Shown here one piece after another: positions 42,524 to 51,975 of a DNA stretch of 64,000 bases. Origin of the DNA: a virus; IMG/VR virus record IMGVR_UViG_3300023108_001314, positions 62,001-126,000 of that record. One strand, written 5' to 3'. Every line of letters begins with the position of its first letter. Position 1 is the first letter of the stretch. A model generated the notes under the pieces. It searched no databases and had not been told where the DNA came from. It was given only the letters and a program-made list of their open reading frames with translations. Both the position numbers and the translations under genes were made by a program.

Positions 42524-43241
42524 AGGGTTCGCCTGTTTCTTCATCAAACCAATACAAACTACGATGAGGTAAATTCTCATCATCGTGTTTTGCATTGCTT
42601 ACGTAAAAGAACAATCTAAATGCATTTCTTGTACGCCCTTCAGGACATGCTAGTGCATCAGGAAACCCATGGAACCCTCTTTCATGGTGTCTCCAAATAA
42701 TTGCTCTATTAAACATTGGTGCAACTTTTTGTACAGGACCTTTATTGTTGAAGTCATTGAAATGTAAATGGCCGCCCCATTCTTCTTCCCAATCCGATCC
42801 TAGATAAATTATCATACTCAGCATACGATGTACTTTAATTGTATCATTCCAGTTAAAATCTGTATGGATTGATAATTTACATCCTGGATAACTTCTACTA
42901 TAACCTGCACCTACAATATAAGGATCAGGAATAAGATCCTTAATACCAGTAAGTTTAATCAACCATTGCATACCTGCTTGACTGTGCATTTGATTTGTAA
43001 AATTTTGTGCTACAGGTGCTACCTCTAAATTTGTAAGTTCACGCATATAACTATCGCGACGGGTAAATTCTTTCCAATGGAATTCTGGTATGCTTTCGCA
43101 CTCAAGTTCCATTGCTTTTGCCATTGATTCTGGCAAAAAATTGTCTAATGTAATCATAGGATATGGCGGTGTTCCTACAAATTCATAATTTAATTTTTTA
43201 ATGTTTGGATATGTTGTTTTAAGATGTGTTACTAGTTCCAT
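42501..43241 (-). CDS. 2OG-Fe(II) oxygenase (prolyl-4-hydroxylase-like)
   Basis: The ATG at 43241, with GGAG 11 bases upstream, gives 246 residues. SIHTDFN (His126, Asp128), RMLSMIIYLGSDW, a WGGHLHF strand, FHGFPD (His191) and R205 follow the prolyl-hydroxylase-like layout closely. It starts 9 bases after the UGDH-like stop and overlaps the aminotransferase gene by 23 bases. It could oxidise a sugar carbon or a protein residue; I cannot tell which. Confidence 0.8.
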   Translation of the reverse strand: MELVTHLKTTYPNIKKLNYEFVGTPPYPMITLDNFLPESMAKAMELECESIPEFHWKEFTRRDSYMRELTNLEVAPVAQNFTNQMHSQAGMQWLIKLTGIKDLIPDPYIVGAGYSRSYPGCKLSIHTDFNWNDTIKVHRMLSMIIYLGSDWEEEWGGHLHFNDFNNKGPVQKVAPMFNRAIIWRHHERGFHGFPDALACPEGRTRNAFRLFFYVSNAKHDDENLPHRSLYWFDEETGEPYDITTER

Positions 43242-43248
43242 GCAATAT

Positions 43249-44424
43249 TTAACTCCGTGTGTTACCGTAATGTACAACTTTGAATTCGTTTGAATCTCTA
43301 AGTTTCCTCCAAGGATCTACTACTGTAGACCCAAGCGGCCATTCAATTTCTTCTACATACTGTTCCCAATAACCTATTAGATATACATCTGCTTTAGGAA
43401 ATACCGTATCTCCTGTGTTGATGTCATAATAAGTTAGAGACCCTCCTAATTCTTCTACATAATGTCCTACTAGCATACTACTACTGCCTATAGTGTAATA
43501 AACTCCTGGCTTATAGGCTTTTCCTACAATACAAATATCATTACCTTCTCTAATCAATCTCTGTGCCATTCTTTTGGCTTGTACTTCTCTTGCAGTCATA
43601 ATACTATCAAACAAATCATAACCTAAGTCTAACCGTTGTGCTAGATATCGTAAAGCAATATTATCTCTAGGATGACATGCGCCTCCGTCTCCCATACCTG
43701 CTTGCATATAGCCTGGCCCCATAATTCGGTATGTGCTTTTTGCAAGGGCTTCTGTAACAACATCAACATTAATATTACCACTTGTTTCAGCAACATCTTG
43801 TATCATATTAACTAAACTTAGTTTAGTACTGATAAACGTATTGTAAAATATTTTTATAGCTTCTGCTTCATCCCATGTGCCTATTTCATATCTAGGATTG
43901 TTTTGCATTATAGGCTTATAAAAGTCGATCAACTCTTTTGCATCATCTGTAGTGCTACCGTCTTCAGTGCCAATAATAACCATTTCAGGATTTACCATGT
44001 CCCATTTAATTGTACCCATTGCTATTAAGTAAGGATTGTAAACAAAACGTGCATTTTTTATTAGTTTGATAAATCTATTTCTAGTTGTACCAGGAAGAAC
44101 TGTACTAATAAGCACAACTAACTGTGATTTGTTTACATGCTTGTTAATTTTACGTAACACAGATTCAACAATACTATAGTCAAAATCTTTATTAGGCAAA
44201 TGACTAGTAGGAGTCTCGCCTCCATATTGTGCTTCGTGTGGTGTGGGCACTGCAACAAAAATTATATTTGTATCTGTAACTGCGTCTTTTATAGTTTGAC
44301 ACATAGAAAAGTTTCGCGGTGTCCGCTTTGCAACATCATAACCTACAACATCATAATGTGTTGCCATTACTTCGGCACAATCTTGTCCTAATTTGCCGCA
44401 TCCTATCATTGCTACTTTTTTCAT
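43249..44424 (-). CDS. UDP-glucose/GDP-mannose dehydrogenase-family protein
   Basis: A 391-residue protein: IGCGKLG (residues 7-13) of the NAD-binding fold, VAVPTPHE, ISTVLPGT, VYNPYLIAMG, a K-I-F-Y-N-T-F-I helix (Lys191, Asn195), GMGDGGACHPRDN with the catalytic Cys250, and GKAYKPGV. These are the landmarks of enzymes that oxidise the C6 alcohol of a nucleotide sugar to a uronic acid in two steps. Exact substrate (UDP-glucose, UDP-GlcNAc, GDP-mannose) is not resolved. It opens the sugar module that continues with oxygenase, aminotransferase and amidinotransferase. Confidence 0.85.
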   Translation of the reverse strand: MKKVAMIGCGKLGQDCAEVMATHYDVVGYDVAKRTPRNFSMCQTIKDAVTDTNIIFVAVPTPHEAQYGGETPTSHLPNKDFDYSIVESVLRKINKHVNKSQLVVLISTVLPGTTRNRFIKLIKNARFVYNPYLIAMGTIKWDMVNPEMVIIGTEDGSTTDDAKELIDFYKPIMQNNPRYEIGTWDEAEAIKIFYNTFISTKLSLVNMIQDVAETSGNINVDVVTEALAKSTYRIMGPGYMQAGMGDGGACHPRDNIALRYLAQRLDLGYDLFDSIMTAREVQAKRMAQRLIREGNDICIVGKAYKPGVYYTIGSSSMLVGHYVEELGGSLTYYDINTGDTVFPKADVYLIGYWEQYVEEIEWPLGSTVVDPWRKLRDSNEFKVVHYGNTRS

Positions 44425-46586
44425 AATTCTTTTCTCGCACGTATCACTTGTTTTTTAAGTTCTAAATATAACTTTTGCCACGGCGGCAATGCTTGATCTT
44501 GTATTTCAGTATCAATTCTTGACCATTGATATTTTACTGCTTTAGGCATGTAAGGATCTCTTTTTAAGATTTCAAACACACGCTTGTGGTTATATTCAAT
44601 TTTATGATACAACTCATTGTATTCTTGTATGTGTGTCTTAATAGTAGAAAAAGTATTTTCACTGTACTTTCTCATTTCTTCAGTATACATTGCTACACGT
44701 TTTGCTAAGTCTGTTTCTTTATCAAAACTGTAGTCGAATATTTCATCATATCTAACAAACCCAAGTTTATCTAAATGTTCGTGAAATCCTTGTGCTCCGC
44801 ATACCAAAAATAATTTTTTACTTAACAAAGGATATATTGTTTTTTCAGTAACAAATATAGTTTCCCAACATGCTTCAGATACAAAATCACATAGTGTATG
44901 CCAATATTCTTCAGGTAATTTGTATGAATCCATATCAAGACTAAAAGTATCATTTTCTAGCGTCATTTGTTTACCATCATGGTATTTGTATGGAAAGTCT
45001 GGTCTTTCTTTGCCGCCATCGATCCATGTTACATAACCTGCATCTTGTAAATTATATTTTTTAATATTATCAATTAAATGACAACGATGTAAATGTGCTC
45101 TGTTTTGCAAACAAATCCAAGGCCATTTTGTTGTTGTGTCATCTATATTCCAATATTCTCTAACATCTTTTGGTGTGTTATAATCCTCGTATGCATCAAG
45201 AATTGTTTTTGTAGAATAATGGAAAAAGAAAGTCGACCAGTGTAAACTTCTAATTCTGTTTATGCCGCTTGTTTTTAATTTATTTTCATAATAAGAATTT
45301 TTTGCACAACCACTAATCACAATAGTTTCTATATTAGGATTAGCATTCACATATTCTACATATTCTGGATCAAACCATGGTTCCCATTCTGCGCTACCAT
45401 CTATTACAACTTTATCAGTTTTTACAGTTTTAAGATCTTTTAAAATTTGTCTAAAATTAAAACCATCTCCATTTTCATGTGAACACCAATAATTATACCA
45501 AAGATAATCTCTTCTTTCTTTTAGACCTTTGGCTTTGATTTTTCTATCAGTAAACCTTTTTGCTAAAGTTAAAAGTTCTCCTTCATCGCCTTCCATTACA
45601 CCTCCTGGTGCAGTAATTTCCAAAATCCTATTTTGCACAGTGGAAGGCACGTGTTCAAACTTTGATATGTATTTGTCAAATATGTGTTCTACATTTTTTT
45701 GTAATTTAGGCTTTAGTGTGTCATACATACCTTGCAAATTATGTTTGTTATCTACAACATATTTTATATTTTTAACTATACCTTCGATACGTTCTTCGTC
45801 AGTTTTTAAATTGTCAAAACTATAGTCAAAAACTTCATCATATATTTCGAAACCCATTTCCATTAATTTAGAATGGAAATATCTACTACCGACAGTTAAG
45901 AACGGAAGTTTACATAACATAGGTGTGGCTGTCTTTTCTGTTATTGTCATACCTTCTGTATAACTTTCGGTAGGAATATGTAGGAAACTATAGATAAAGT
46001 CATCATTAAAATCAAAACTACATAATTTTTCAGTAAACCTATCATTTGTAGTCAATCTACTACCATCATGATACTTAAAATACTGAGTAGGATCATCATT
46101 CCGATGAGTCTGATGGTATGTTATTAATCCTTTATCTATTAAATTTTCTCTAGCAAGAACATCAATGAAAACATCTCTATGATGACGCTCTCTACCATTC
46201 ATCGATAAGAAAGGATGCTTCCATATATCCCAAGTATGTTTGTCTTGTAATATTAAATCATCATACAAGAAGTTGTTATTCAACAGTTCTTGATGTGCTC
46301 TTACAATGAAGAACTCAGGCCAAATATCTGCTCTGCCATGTGGCCGTAAGCCTATTACTCGTAGTCTTTTTTGAAGTAAAGGTAAATCGTTAATGCAAGT
46401 TACAACAGTATATTTTATATTGTTTTTGTTTATGTGTTTTACAGATTTTTGGGAAAGATCAATTTCAAATTCATGATACCACCAAAAATAAATATGATCC
46501 CATACACGTGAACAGATTTTATTTTCTAGTTCTGCATTTCCATATTGCCATGCGTAAATGTGTGCAACTTTTTCTTGGTCACCCAT
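44421..46586 (-). CDS. Two-domain glycosyltransferase-like protein with TEK motifs
   Basis: A 721-residue protein made of two homologous halves, about 1-320 and 355-690. Each has a strand with an (S/Q)-(M/L)-(Q)-N-(G/R)-R-x-x-(H)-R segment (126-137; 492-502), K-Y-H-D-G, and a (M/I)-(T/F)-(I/V)-T-E-K-T motif (214-219; 578-583), followed by a Y-D-E-(V/I)-F-D-Y-S-F-D stretch. The T-E-K motif with a following hydrophobic strand is also seen in alpha-1,3-fucosyltransferases (GT10) and in the genes at 48477 and 50668. The ATG at 46586 overlaps the B12 radical SAM gene by 61 bases. Substrate unknown. Confidence 0.65.
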   Translation of the reverse strand: MGDQEKVAHIYAWQYGNAELENKICSRVWDHIYFWWYHEFEIDLSQKSVKHINKNNIKYTVVTCINDLPLLQKRLRVIGLRPHGRADIWPEFFIVRAHQELLNNNFLYDDLILQDKHTWDIWKHPFLSMNGRERHHRDVFIDVLARENLIDKGLITYHQTHRNDDPTQYFKYHDGSRLTTNDRFTEKLCSFDFNDDFIYSFLHIPTESYTEGMTITEKTATPMLCKLPFLTVGSRYFHSKLMEMGFEIYDEVFDYSFDNLKTDEERIEGIVKNIKYVVDNKHNLQGMYDTLKPKLQKNVEHIFDKYISKFEHVPSTVQNRILEITAPGGVMEGDEGELLTLAKRFTDRKIKAKGLKERRDYLWYNYWCSHENGDGFNFRQILKDLKTVKTDKVVIDGSAEWEPWFDPEYVEYVNANPNIETIVISGCAKNSYYENKLKTSGINRIRSLHWSTFFFHYSTKTILDAYEDYNTPKDVREYWNIDDTTTKWPWICLQNRAHLHRCHLIDNIKKYNLQDAGYVTWIDGGKERPDFPYKYHDGKQMTLENDTFSLDMDSYKLPEEYWHTLCDFVSEACWETIFVTEKTIYPLLSKKLFLVCGAQGFHEHLDKLGFVRYDEIFDYSFDKETDLAKRVAMYTEEMRKYSENTFSTIKTHIQEYNELYHKIEYNHKRVFEILKRDPYMPKAVKYQWSRIDTEIQDQALPPWQKLYLELKKQVIRARKEL

Positions 46587-48490
46587 GCTTTACCAAAATT
46601 CCTTCTTCTTGCAAAAAATATCTGTTCACAAAATTGTTGTAAACTCATATCTTGGTTTTCAGGAAAATCAAAAAATAAAGTACTCTTATTATTCAATTCT
46701 TCCCCACTATGTATGTATCCGAGAAAATCGTAATCGTAATCTTTTGTGAGCGGGTAAGATTTAATTTTGTTGTAATCGATAAGGTAACTAGATTGGAAGT
46801 CCATAAGTTGGTCCATTACATCTTGTGGAAAATGTGCGTATTCTTTTTGCATAAAATCTTTTACAACACTAAACACATGTGATGCTTTATCTTCACTGTG
46901 TAAATTAATAATAGTGCTGTGGATAAGATTCCATCCGTGTATTTCAATACCTTGAATTTTAGGGTGATCAATTCTACCGTTAGTACCCCAGTTAATATAG
47001 TATTTTCTTATGCGATCAATTTCGCTTTTTAACCAAGGATCTCGGCTTATATGGTCAAATAATTTTTCGTAAAATTCACTATATTCTATGTTGCTAAAGT
47101 TGTATAAAAATCGACTGATATAATTTGTGATACCGTTGATATGGAAAGTATTTTGAAACCAACTAAACACTTGTGCATCTAGCATCTTTTCATAAGATAA
47201 GTCTTTTGTAGATACAACAATATCTATACCTTCTTTAAGTTCATCTTCGTTATAAGCGCCAACAAGATAGTCAGTAACTTTTCTACCTTCAATTTTGAAT
47301 TCTTGTTTTTGCACAAGATTCATTTCTGCATTTTCAAGCAACTGTGCTTGATATACTGTAACGCCTGTATGGTTACCAGCTTTGTATAGACTATAAAAAT
47401 TATCTTTCCATGTTTCTAATGTTTCTCCGGGTAACCCTAAAATTAACTCTGTATATAACGGAATATTATTTTCTTCGCACATATCAAACACTTGTTCAAT
47501 TTTATTCATTTCAAGATTTTTACGTTTGATAATTTCTAAAACATTTTCATCCATTGACTGTACAGATAAATTCAATCCAATTTTTGCACCGCCATCATAG
47601 ATAAGTTTTCTAACAATATCTACAACTTCTTTCTTTTGATTTTTAGCCCAAGCAATAGTATATGCTTTTGGGTTATCGTATGTTTTTTGCACTTGAATAA
47701 GTTTATCTGCAATCATACTATCACGTTCTGCAAAAATACCAAAGTTTGCATCCGTTAAACTTACAAAGTCGCAACCTGTTTTACCGATCCATTCTAATTC
47801 ATCAAACACACGTTCTAAATTAAACTTTTTAACTTTATTATATGTTAAACTGCCCCAGTCACAAAAAGTACAAGCATACGGACAACCTCGATTTGTTTCC
47901 AGTGTAGCATTCCATGTCACTTCAGGATGCTTTACCATAAGTTTATCAAACACACCAGTTAGATAAGGACTAGGTATCTCATCTAATTCGTTAATTCTTG
48001 GTTGAGCACCTGTGTCTACAGTTTCACCATCTACATTTACAATTAAACCTTTTACATCTAACCAAGAATCTCTATCGTCTAATGCTTCAAGAATTTTTCT
48101 AAAACTTCTTTCTCCTTCCTGTTTTACACAAACATCAATATAAGGAAAACGTTCAAAAAAGTTTGGGTCTTCGATAGGCGGCTCAGGTCCGCCAAATAAA
48201 ATTACAATATTTGGATTTGCTTTTTTTAATTCTCTGGCTAAAACATTATTGTATTGCTTGTTCCATATGTATGTAGAAAAGCCTACTACTGTGTTATCTT
48301 TTAAAAGTTCAACTGTTTCAGCAATAGGATCTCTTCGCCATACAAACTCATCAAGTTCATATTGGGTATTAATAGATTCAAACTGGTTTACATAAGACCA
48401 AAGTATGCCAACACTATACGGTAAGTAATAAGCGTTAAACTCTTTAGGTCCTTGCTGGAAATTCGGATTTACAAAACTAATTTTTTTCAT
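46526..48490 (-). CDS. B12-binding-type radical SAM protein (BchE-like)
   Basis: A 654-residue paralogue of 13183 and 16536, flanked by glycosyltransferase-like genes. A cobalamin-binding-like domain (VVGFSTYIWN, VILFGGPEPPIE, VCVKQEGERSF) precedes CPYACTFC (Cys203, Cys207, Cys210), then LTDANFGIFAE, SVQSMDENVLE and LGLPGETLETW. The D-x-H-x-x-G motif is absent. It overlaps the TEK-type gene upstream by 14 bases. Its position among sugar genes favours a carbohydrate substrate, which is inference. Confidence 0.8.
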   Translation of the reverse strand: MKKISFVNPNFQQGPKEFNAYYLPYSVGILWSYVNQFESINTQYELDEFVWRRDPIAETVELLKDNTVVGFSTYIWNKQYNNVLARELKKANPNIVILFGGPEPPIEDPNFFERFPYIDVCVKQEGERSFRKILEALDDRDSWLDVKGLIVNVDGETVDTGAQPRINELDEIPSPYLTGVFDKLMVKHPEVTWNATLETNRGCPYACTFCDWGSLTYNKVKKFNLERVFDELEWIGKTGCDFVSLTDANFGIFAERDSMIADKLIQVQKTYDNPKAYTIAWAKNQKKEVVDIVRKLIYDGGAKIGLNLSVQSMDENVLEIIKRKNLEMNKIEQVFDMCEENNIPLYTELILGLPGETLETWKDNFYSLYKAGNHTGVTVYQAQLLENAEMNLVQKQEFKIEGRKVTDYLVGAYNEDELKEGIDIVVSTKDLSYEKMLDAQVFSWFQNTFHINGITNYISRFLYNFSNIEYSEFYEKLFDHISRDPWLKSEIDRIRKYYINWGTNGRIDHPKIQGIEIHGWNLIHSTIINLHSEDKASHVFSVVKDFMQKEYAHFPQDVMDQLMDFQSSYLIDYNKIKSYPLTKDYDYDFLGYIHSGEELNNKSTLFFDFPENQDMSLQQFCEQIFFARRRNFGKAWVTKKKLHTFTHGNMEMQN

Positions 48491-49706
48491 TGATAGTATA
48501 TTTATTGTTAAAAAGATTTTGAACAGTTGTCATGAGTCGCAATCCAGTATCTCTATTATAATTTGTAGATCTAAATAAATTTTGATTATATGTAATCTTA
48601 TTTAGATTTTCCATAATTATATCTTCTTTTTGTGCTCTTGTCAATTTAATCCAATTTTCTAAACTTTTATGAAATGCTTGGAATCTTTCGTTAGGATTTA
48701 AAATCTCATCGTAACTTTGATCTATGCCTTCAAAGTCAGTTTTATAACCTAAACTTCTTAGATATTTTAAGACTCTAAATTGTCCTAATATCATAAAAGG
48801 ATGTCCTGCTGCAATGGGTTTCATTACTTTTTCTGTAATAAACATCCCTTCTTCTGCAAATGCAGTTTCTGTAACCACACTGAGCAAACTATTTTCATAA
48901 AGGGCATGATTAAAAATAGTGGCATCTTTGTCAGGGTCACTTTTACAATCTACGCCATCTATGTCTAAAGGCAAACCTTTGAGCAAGGTTTTATTCCATA
49001 AATTGTCATCCTGTAGTGTAATTCTACTAGGCGCACCTACTTGTTCTTTTTGCGGTAAACTTCCACTTACAAGTCCCTTGCTTACATAACCTGTATCTAA
49101 CAACCAAAATAAATGCTCCAGCCTTGATGGTCTTGTATTTCTATTCATGCTAAGGAAATCTTTGGAATCTTTATTTTTAATAGCATTTATAACTAGTGCG
49201 CTTTGTGGTATTCTATTATCGAAATAAAAGGTATGCGTAAAACTATGAACATGTGCAAACAACGGTATATCCCAATTTCTGTTACACCATGTTAAATAAT
49301 TTGTAGAGAAATCTGCATTGCCGTCCATAAGTATAACACTATTTTTATGAAAATCATTTTCTTCCATTATTTCGTGCATATTATAAAACCCATCACATCC
49401 AGGAAATATCATATTCATACCTTCAGACGAATTATCAATTACAATTTTAATTTTTCCTCTACGAACTGCATTAGCAACTTCGCTGGGCAAATTGTTTAAC
49501 ACATGATTGTCATGTGTTCCCCAATCATTAGAATGACCTGCAACACTTACAAAATATATTCCAGGCCAGTTCCACCCATCTTTAATTTGTTTTATACCAA
49601 AACCTGCTTTTTTCAGTGTTCGAGAATATAACCACGTATCAAAAATGTACGGCTGTACACCGTGCATATTTCCTATTTTATCATGATAGTATGCAGCAAG
49701 TTTCAA
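48477..49706 (-). CDS. Glycosyltransferase-like protein with TEK motif
   Basis: A 409-residue protein that starts with TTG overlapping the epimerase stop (TTGA). FLSMNRNTRPSRLEHLFWLL (184-203) and GMFITEKVMKPIAAGHPFMI (287-306) match the two motifs of the domain repeated in the 721-residue gene, followed by G-Q-F-R-V-L-K-Y-L-R-S-L-G-Y-K-T. Probably a soluble transferase of the GT10/GT-B-like type. It lies between the epimerase and the B12-type radical SAM gene. The donor could be the GDP-sugar made by the epimerase, as inference. Confidence 0.65.
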   Translation of the reverse strand: MKLAAYYHDKIGNMHGVQPYIFDTWLYSRTLKKAGFGIKQIKDGWNWPGIYFVSVAGHSNDWGTHDNHVLNNLPSEVANAVRRGKIKIVIDNSSEGMNMIFPGCDGFYNMHEIMEENDFHKNSVILMDGNADFSTNYLTWCNRNWDIPLFAHVHSFTHTFYFDNRIPQSALVINAIKNKDSKDFLSMNRNTRPSRLEHLFWLLDTGYVSKGLVSGSLPQKEQVGAPSRITLQDDNLWNKTLLKGLPLDIDGVDCKSDPDKDATIFNHALYENSLLSVVTETAFAEEGMFITEKVMKPIAAGHPFMILGQFRVLKYLRSLGYKTDFEGIDQSYDEILNPNERFQAFHKSLENWIKLTRAQKEDIIMENLNKITYNQNLFRSTNYNRDTGLRLMTTVQNLFNNKYTINEKN

Positions 49707-50671
49707 TTTTCTTGTTTCTCAATTTGTTGTAGTATCCATTGATAAGTTTGTTGCAAGCCATATTCTAAATTGTCTTGCGGTGCCCAACCAATGGTTTCCT
49801 TAATAAGTTTATTATGACTGTTTCTGCCATTAACACCAACAGGTCCTGGCACATTATTAATTCTCAGTTTTTTGTTAGTGTTAACACTCGCAATTAGGTG
49901 TGCTAAATCATTTATAGCAATCATACGTTCACTGCCAAGATTTAACGGCTGATTATAATCGCTTTCCATAATCCTATGAATGCCTTCAATAGCTTCATCG
50001 ATATAAAGAAAACTTCTTGTTTGTGTGCCAGGTCCCCAAATTTCTACAGTTTCGTCTTCGCTCATTGCAACTTTTCTACATAAGGCTGCGGGAGATTTTT
50101 CTTTACCTCCAGTCCATGTGCTTTCTGGTCCAAACACATTATGAAAACGACACATTCTTGCACGTATACCATAATTCTTTTCAAAAGACATACACAAGCG
50201 TTCGCTGAATAATTTTTCCCAACCATATTCAGAATCAGGATTTGCTGGATACGCACTTTCTTCGCTACACAAAGGATTATCAGGATCCATCTGATTGTGT
50301 TCAGGATACATGCAAGCACTTGAACTATAAAAAATACGTTTTACACCTTTAACAACCATTTCTTTCAAAATGTTAAGATTAATCATAGCAGAGTTGTGCA
50401 TAATATCAGCATCATTATCGCCTGTAAAAATATATCCTGCTCCTCCCATATCCGCAGCAAGTTGATATATTTCATAAATGTCTTCTGTAATTAATTTACG
50501 TACATCTGCTTGTTCTCGCAAATCTACAATATGAAATTCATCACATTCGGTTTCGCTAAATTCAGGATACTCTAAATCTGCACCAATTACATAATGTCCT
50601 TGTGCTTTTAAACTTCTTACCAAATGAACTCCAATGAATCCTCCGGCTCCGCATACTAATACCTTACTCAT
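49703..50671 (-). CDS. GDP-mannose 3,5-epimerase-like SDR protein
   Basis: A 322-residue extended short-chain dehydrogenase. CGAGGFIG (7-14) binds NAD; AADMGGAGYI, NSAMINLNIL, KRIFYSSSACMYPE (Cys120), DSEYGWEK (Tyr149, Lys153), RFHNVFGPESTW, GPGTQTRSFLYIDE and a VPGPVGVNGRNSHN segment are characteristic of GDP-mannose 3,5-epimerase, which makes GDP-L-galactose and GDP-L-gulose. The catalytic Cys and the Arg in G-R-N-S are preserved. The ATG overlaps the upstream stop as ATGA. It would supply an unusual GDP-sugar to neighbouring transferases. Confidence 0.85.
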   Translation of the reverse strand: MSKVLVCGAGGFIGVHLVRSLKAQGHYVIGADLEYPEFSETECDEFHIVDLREQADVRKLITEDIYEIYQLAADMGGAGYIFTGDNDADIMHNSAMINLNILKEMVVKGVKRIFYSSSACMYPEHNQMDPDNPLCSEESAYPANPDSEYGWEKLFSERLCMSFEKNYGIRARMCRFHNVFGPESTWTGGKEKSPAALCRKVAMSEDETVEIWGPGTQTRSFLYIDEAIEGIHRIMESDYNQPLNLGSERMIAINDLAHLIASVNTNKKLRINNVPGPVGVNGRNSHNKLIKETIGWAPQDNLEYGLQQTYQWILQQIEKQEN

Positions 50672-51975
50672 ATGTCTGCTCCATATTTTTCAACAAGATC
50701 TAATAGTTCTACAGGTTTTAAATTTTTAAAATGTTGAATATTGTATTCTCGTATCTCATGTGTTTGTGTATATAACTGTTTTAATTTTTGTTTAGGCCAA
50801 GACTTGATATCTTTACATACTTTTATAATTGCTTGCATTCTATCTTTCCCATTTAGTGTTTCATCATAACTTTCGTCCCACCAAGCATCAAAAGTTTTAA
50901 ATCCTAATTTTTTAAGATACTGAAGTGTAAACGCAGGGCCAACAATAATAAATGGTTGTTTGAATATAATTGGCTTCATTGTTTTTTCTGTCAAATGAAT
51001 TACATTATTTTCAAAATTTGTTTCGCTTGCAAGATGAATATATGTTCGATCATACCATTCAGCAGTATCCATTAAGTGTTCTTCTACAGGAAATCTGTCA
51101 AAATGTTTACTGTCTAGCACAAAAGGCAAATCGTCCCATAAATTTTCAAAATCTTCTCTTTCAAATTCTAAATTATATTTTGAAGAAGTTCTCTCAAAAT
51201 CGTATATAAAATGTTCAAATGGTCTATTAACACCTCCATGTCTGTCAAAACTCATATGACAGTCATCTAGCATATCATTTTTAATCATTTGCAATAACAG
51301 CAACATACGATGTTCATGACTACGTCTGTTAAAATTTAAAAACAATCTATCTTGTTTGCCCAAGTCAACACGACTTTCATAAACTTCATCACGTAAAATG
51401 TCTTTTGTAATTTGTATATACAAACCCATATATTCGACATTTAATTTATCTTCGCCTACACCTGCTTGTAAACAGTACTTGTCGTAAATAGTTTGTATAT
51501 TTGCACAGTTTGTTGCATAGATAACTTTGTTCAAGGGCACACCTTGACTATTAAAATAATCATGTAATGTTTGAAAATCTCTATGCGTAACAAAACTTTC
51601 ATATCTACAGTTTACAAATAGATATCCGTTACCATTGTAAATTTTATCCCAAACCTCGCCAGGAATAGGCGTTCTTTGTAAAAATCCGCAAAACATATCC
51701 ATTGTGATAGACATGTAATTTAAGTTAGGACTTAAAATAACTTCATAGAAAAATTTGCTATCCCCTATATCTTTTATCTCGGAAGATGGAATAATTTTGC
51801 AAGGTACAAAATTTCCTATCTCCATAACAGCAGGATCATGCTCCATTGTTGCATCGCTAAACTTAACATCAATGTCGTCAATGCGCTTAGCCAGATCATA
51901 TACATCTGGTATCTTATGGTTATTTAAAGGACCTAGTGGCCCAATCCAATTATATGCCCATATCAATTGTTTCAT
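50668..51975 (-). CDS. Glycosyltransferase-like protein with TEK motif
   Basis: A 435-residue relative of 48477 and of both halves of 44421. FLNFNRRSHEHRMLLLLQM (212-230) and NNVIHLTEKTMKPIIFKQPF (323-342) are the shared motifs, then a strand with FDAWWDESYDET. An unusually long N-terminal half precedes the first motif. It overlaps the SGNH gene upstream by 26 bases and the GDP-sugar epimerase gene downstream by 4. Donor and acceptor unknown. Confidence 0.65.
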   Translation of the reverse strand: MKQLIWAYNWIGPLGPLNNHKIPDVYDLAKRIDDIDVKFSDATMEHDPAVMEIGNFVPCKIIPSSEIKDIGDSKFFYEVILSPNLNYMSITMDMFCGFLQRTPIPGEVWDKIYNGNGYLFVNCRYESFVTHRDFQTLHDYFNSQGVPLNKVIYATNCANIQTIYDKYCLQAGVGEDKLNVEYMGLYIQITKDILRDEVYESRVDLGKQDRLFLNFNRRSHEHRMLLLLQMIKNDMLDDCHMSFDRHGGVNRPFEHFIYDFERTSSKYNLEFEREDFENLWDDLPFVLDSKHFDRFPVEEHLMDTAEWYDRTYIHLASETNFENNVIHLTEKTMKPIIFKQPFIIVGPAFTLQYLKKLGFKTFDAWWDESYDETLNGKDRMQAIIKVCKDIKSWPKQKLKQLYTQTHEIREYNIQHFKNLKPVELLDLVEKYGADI

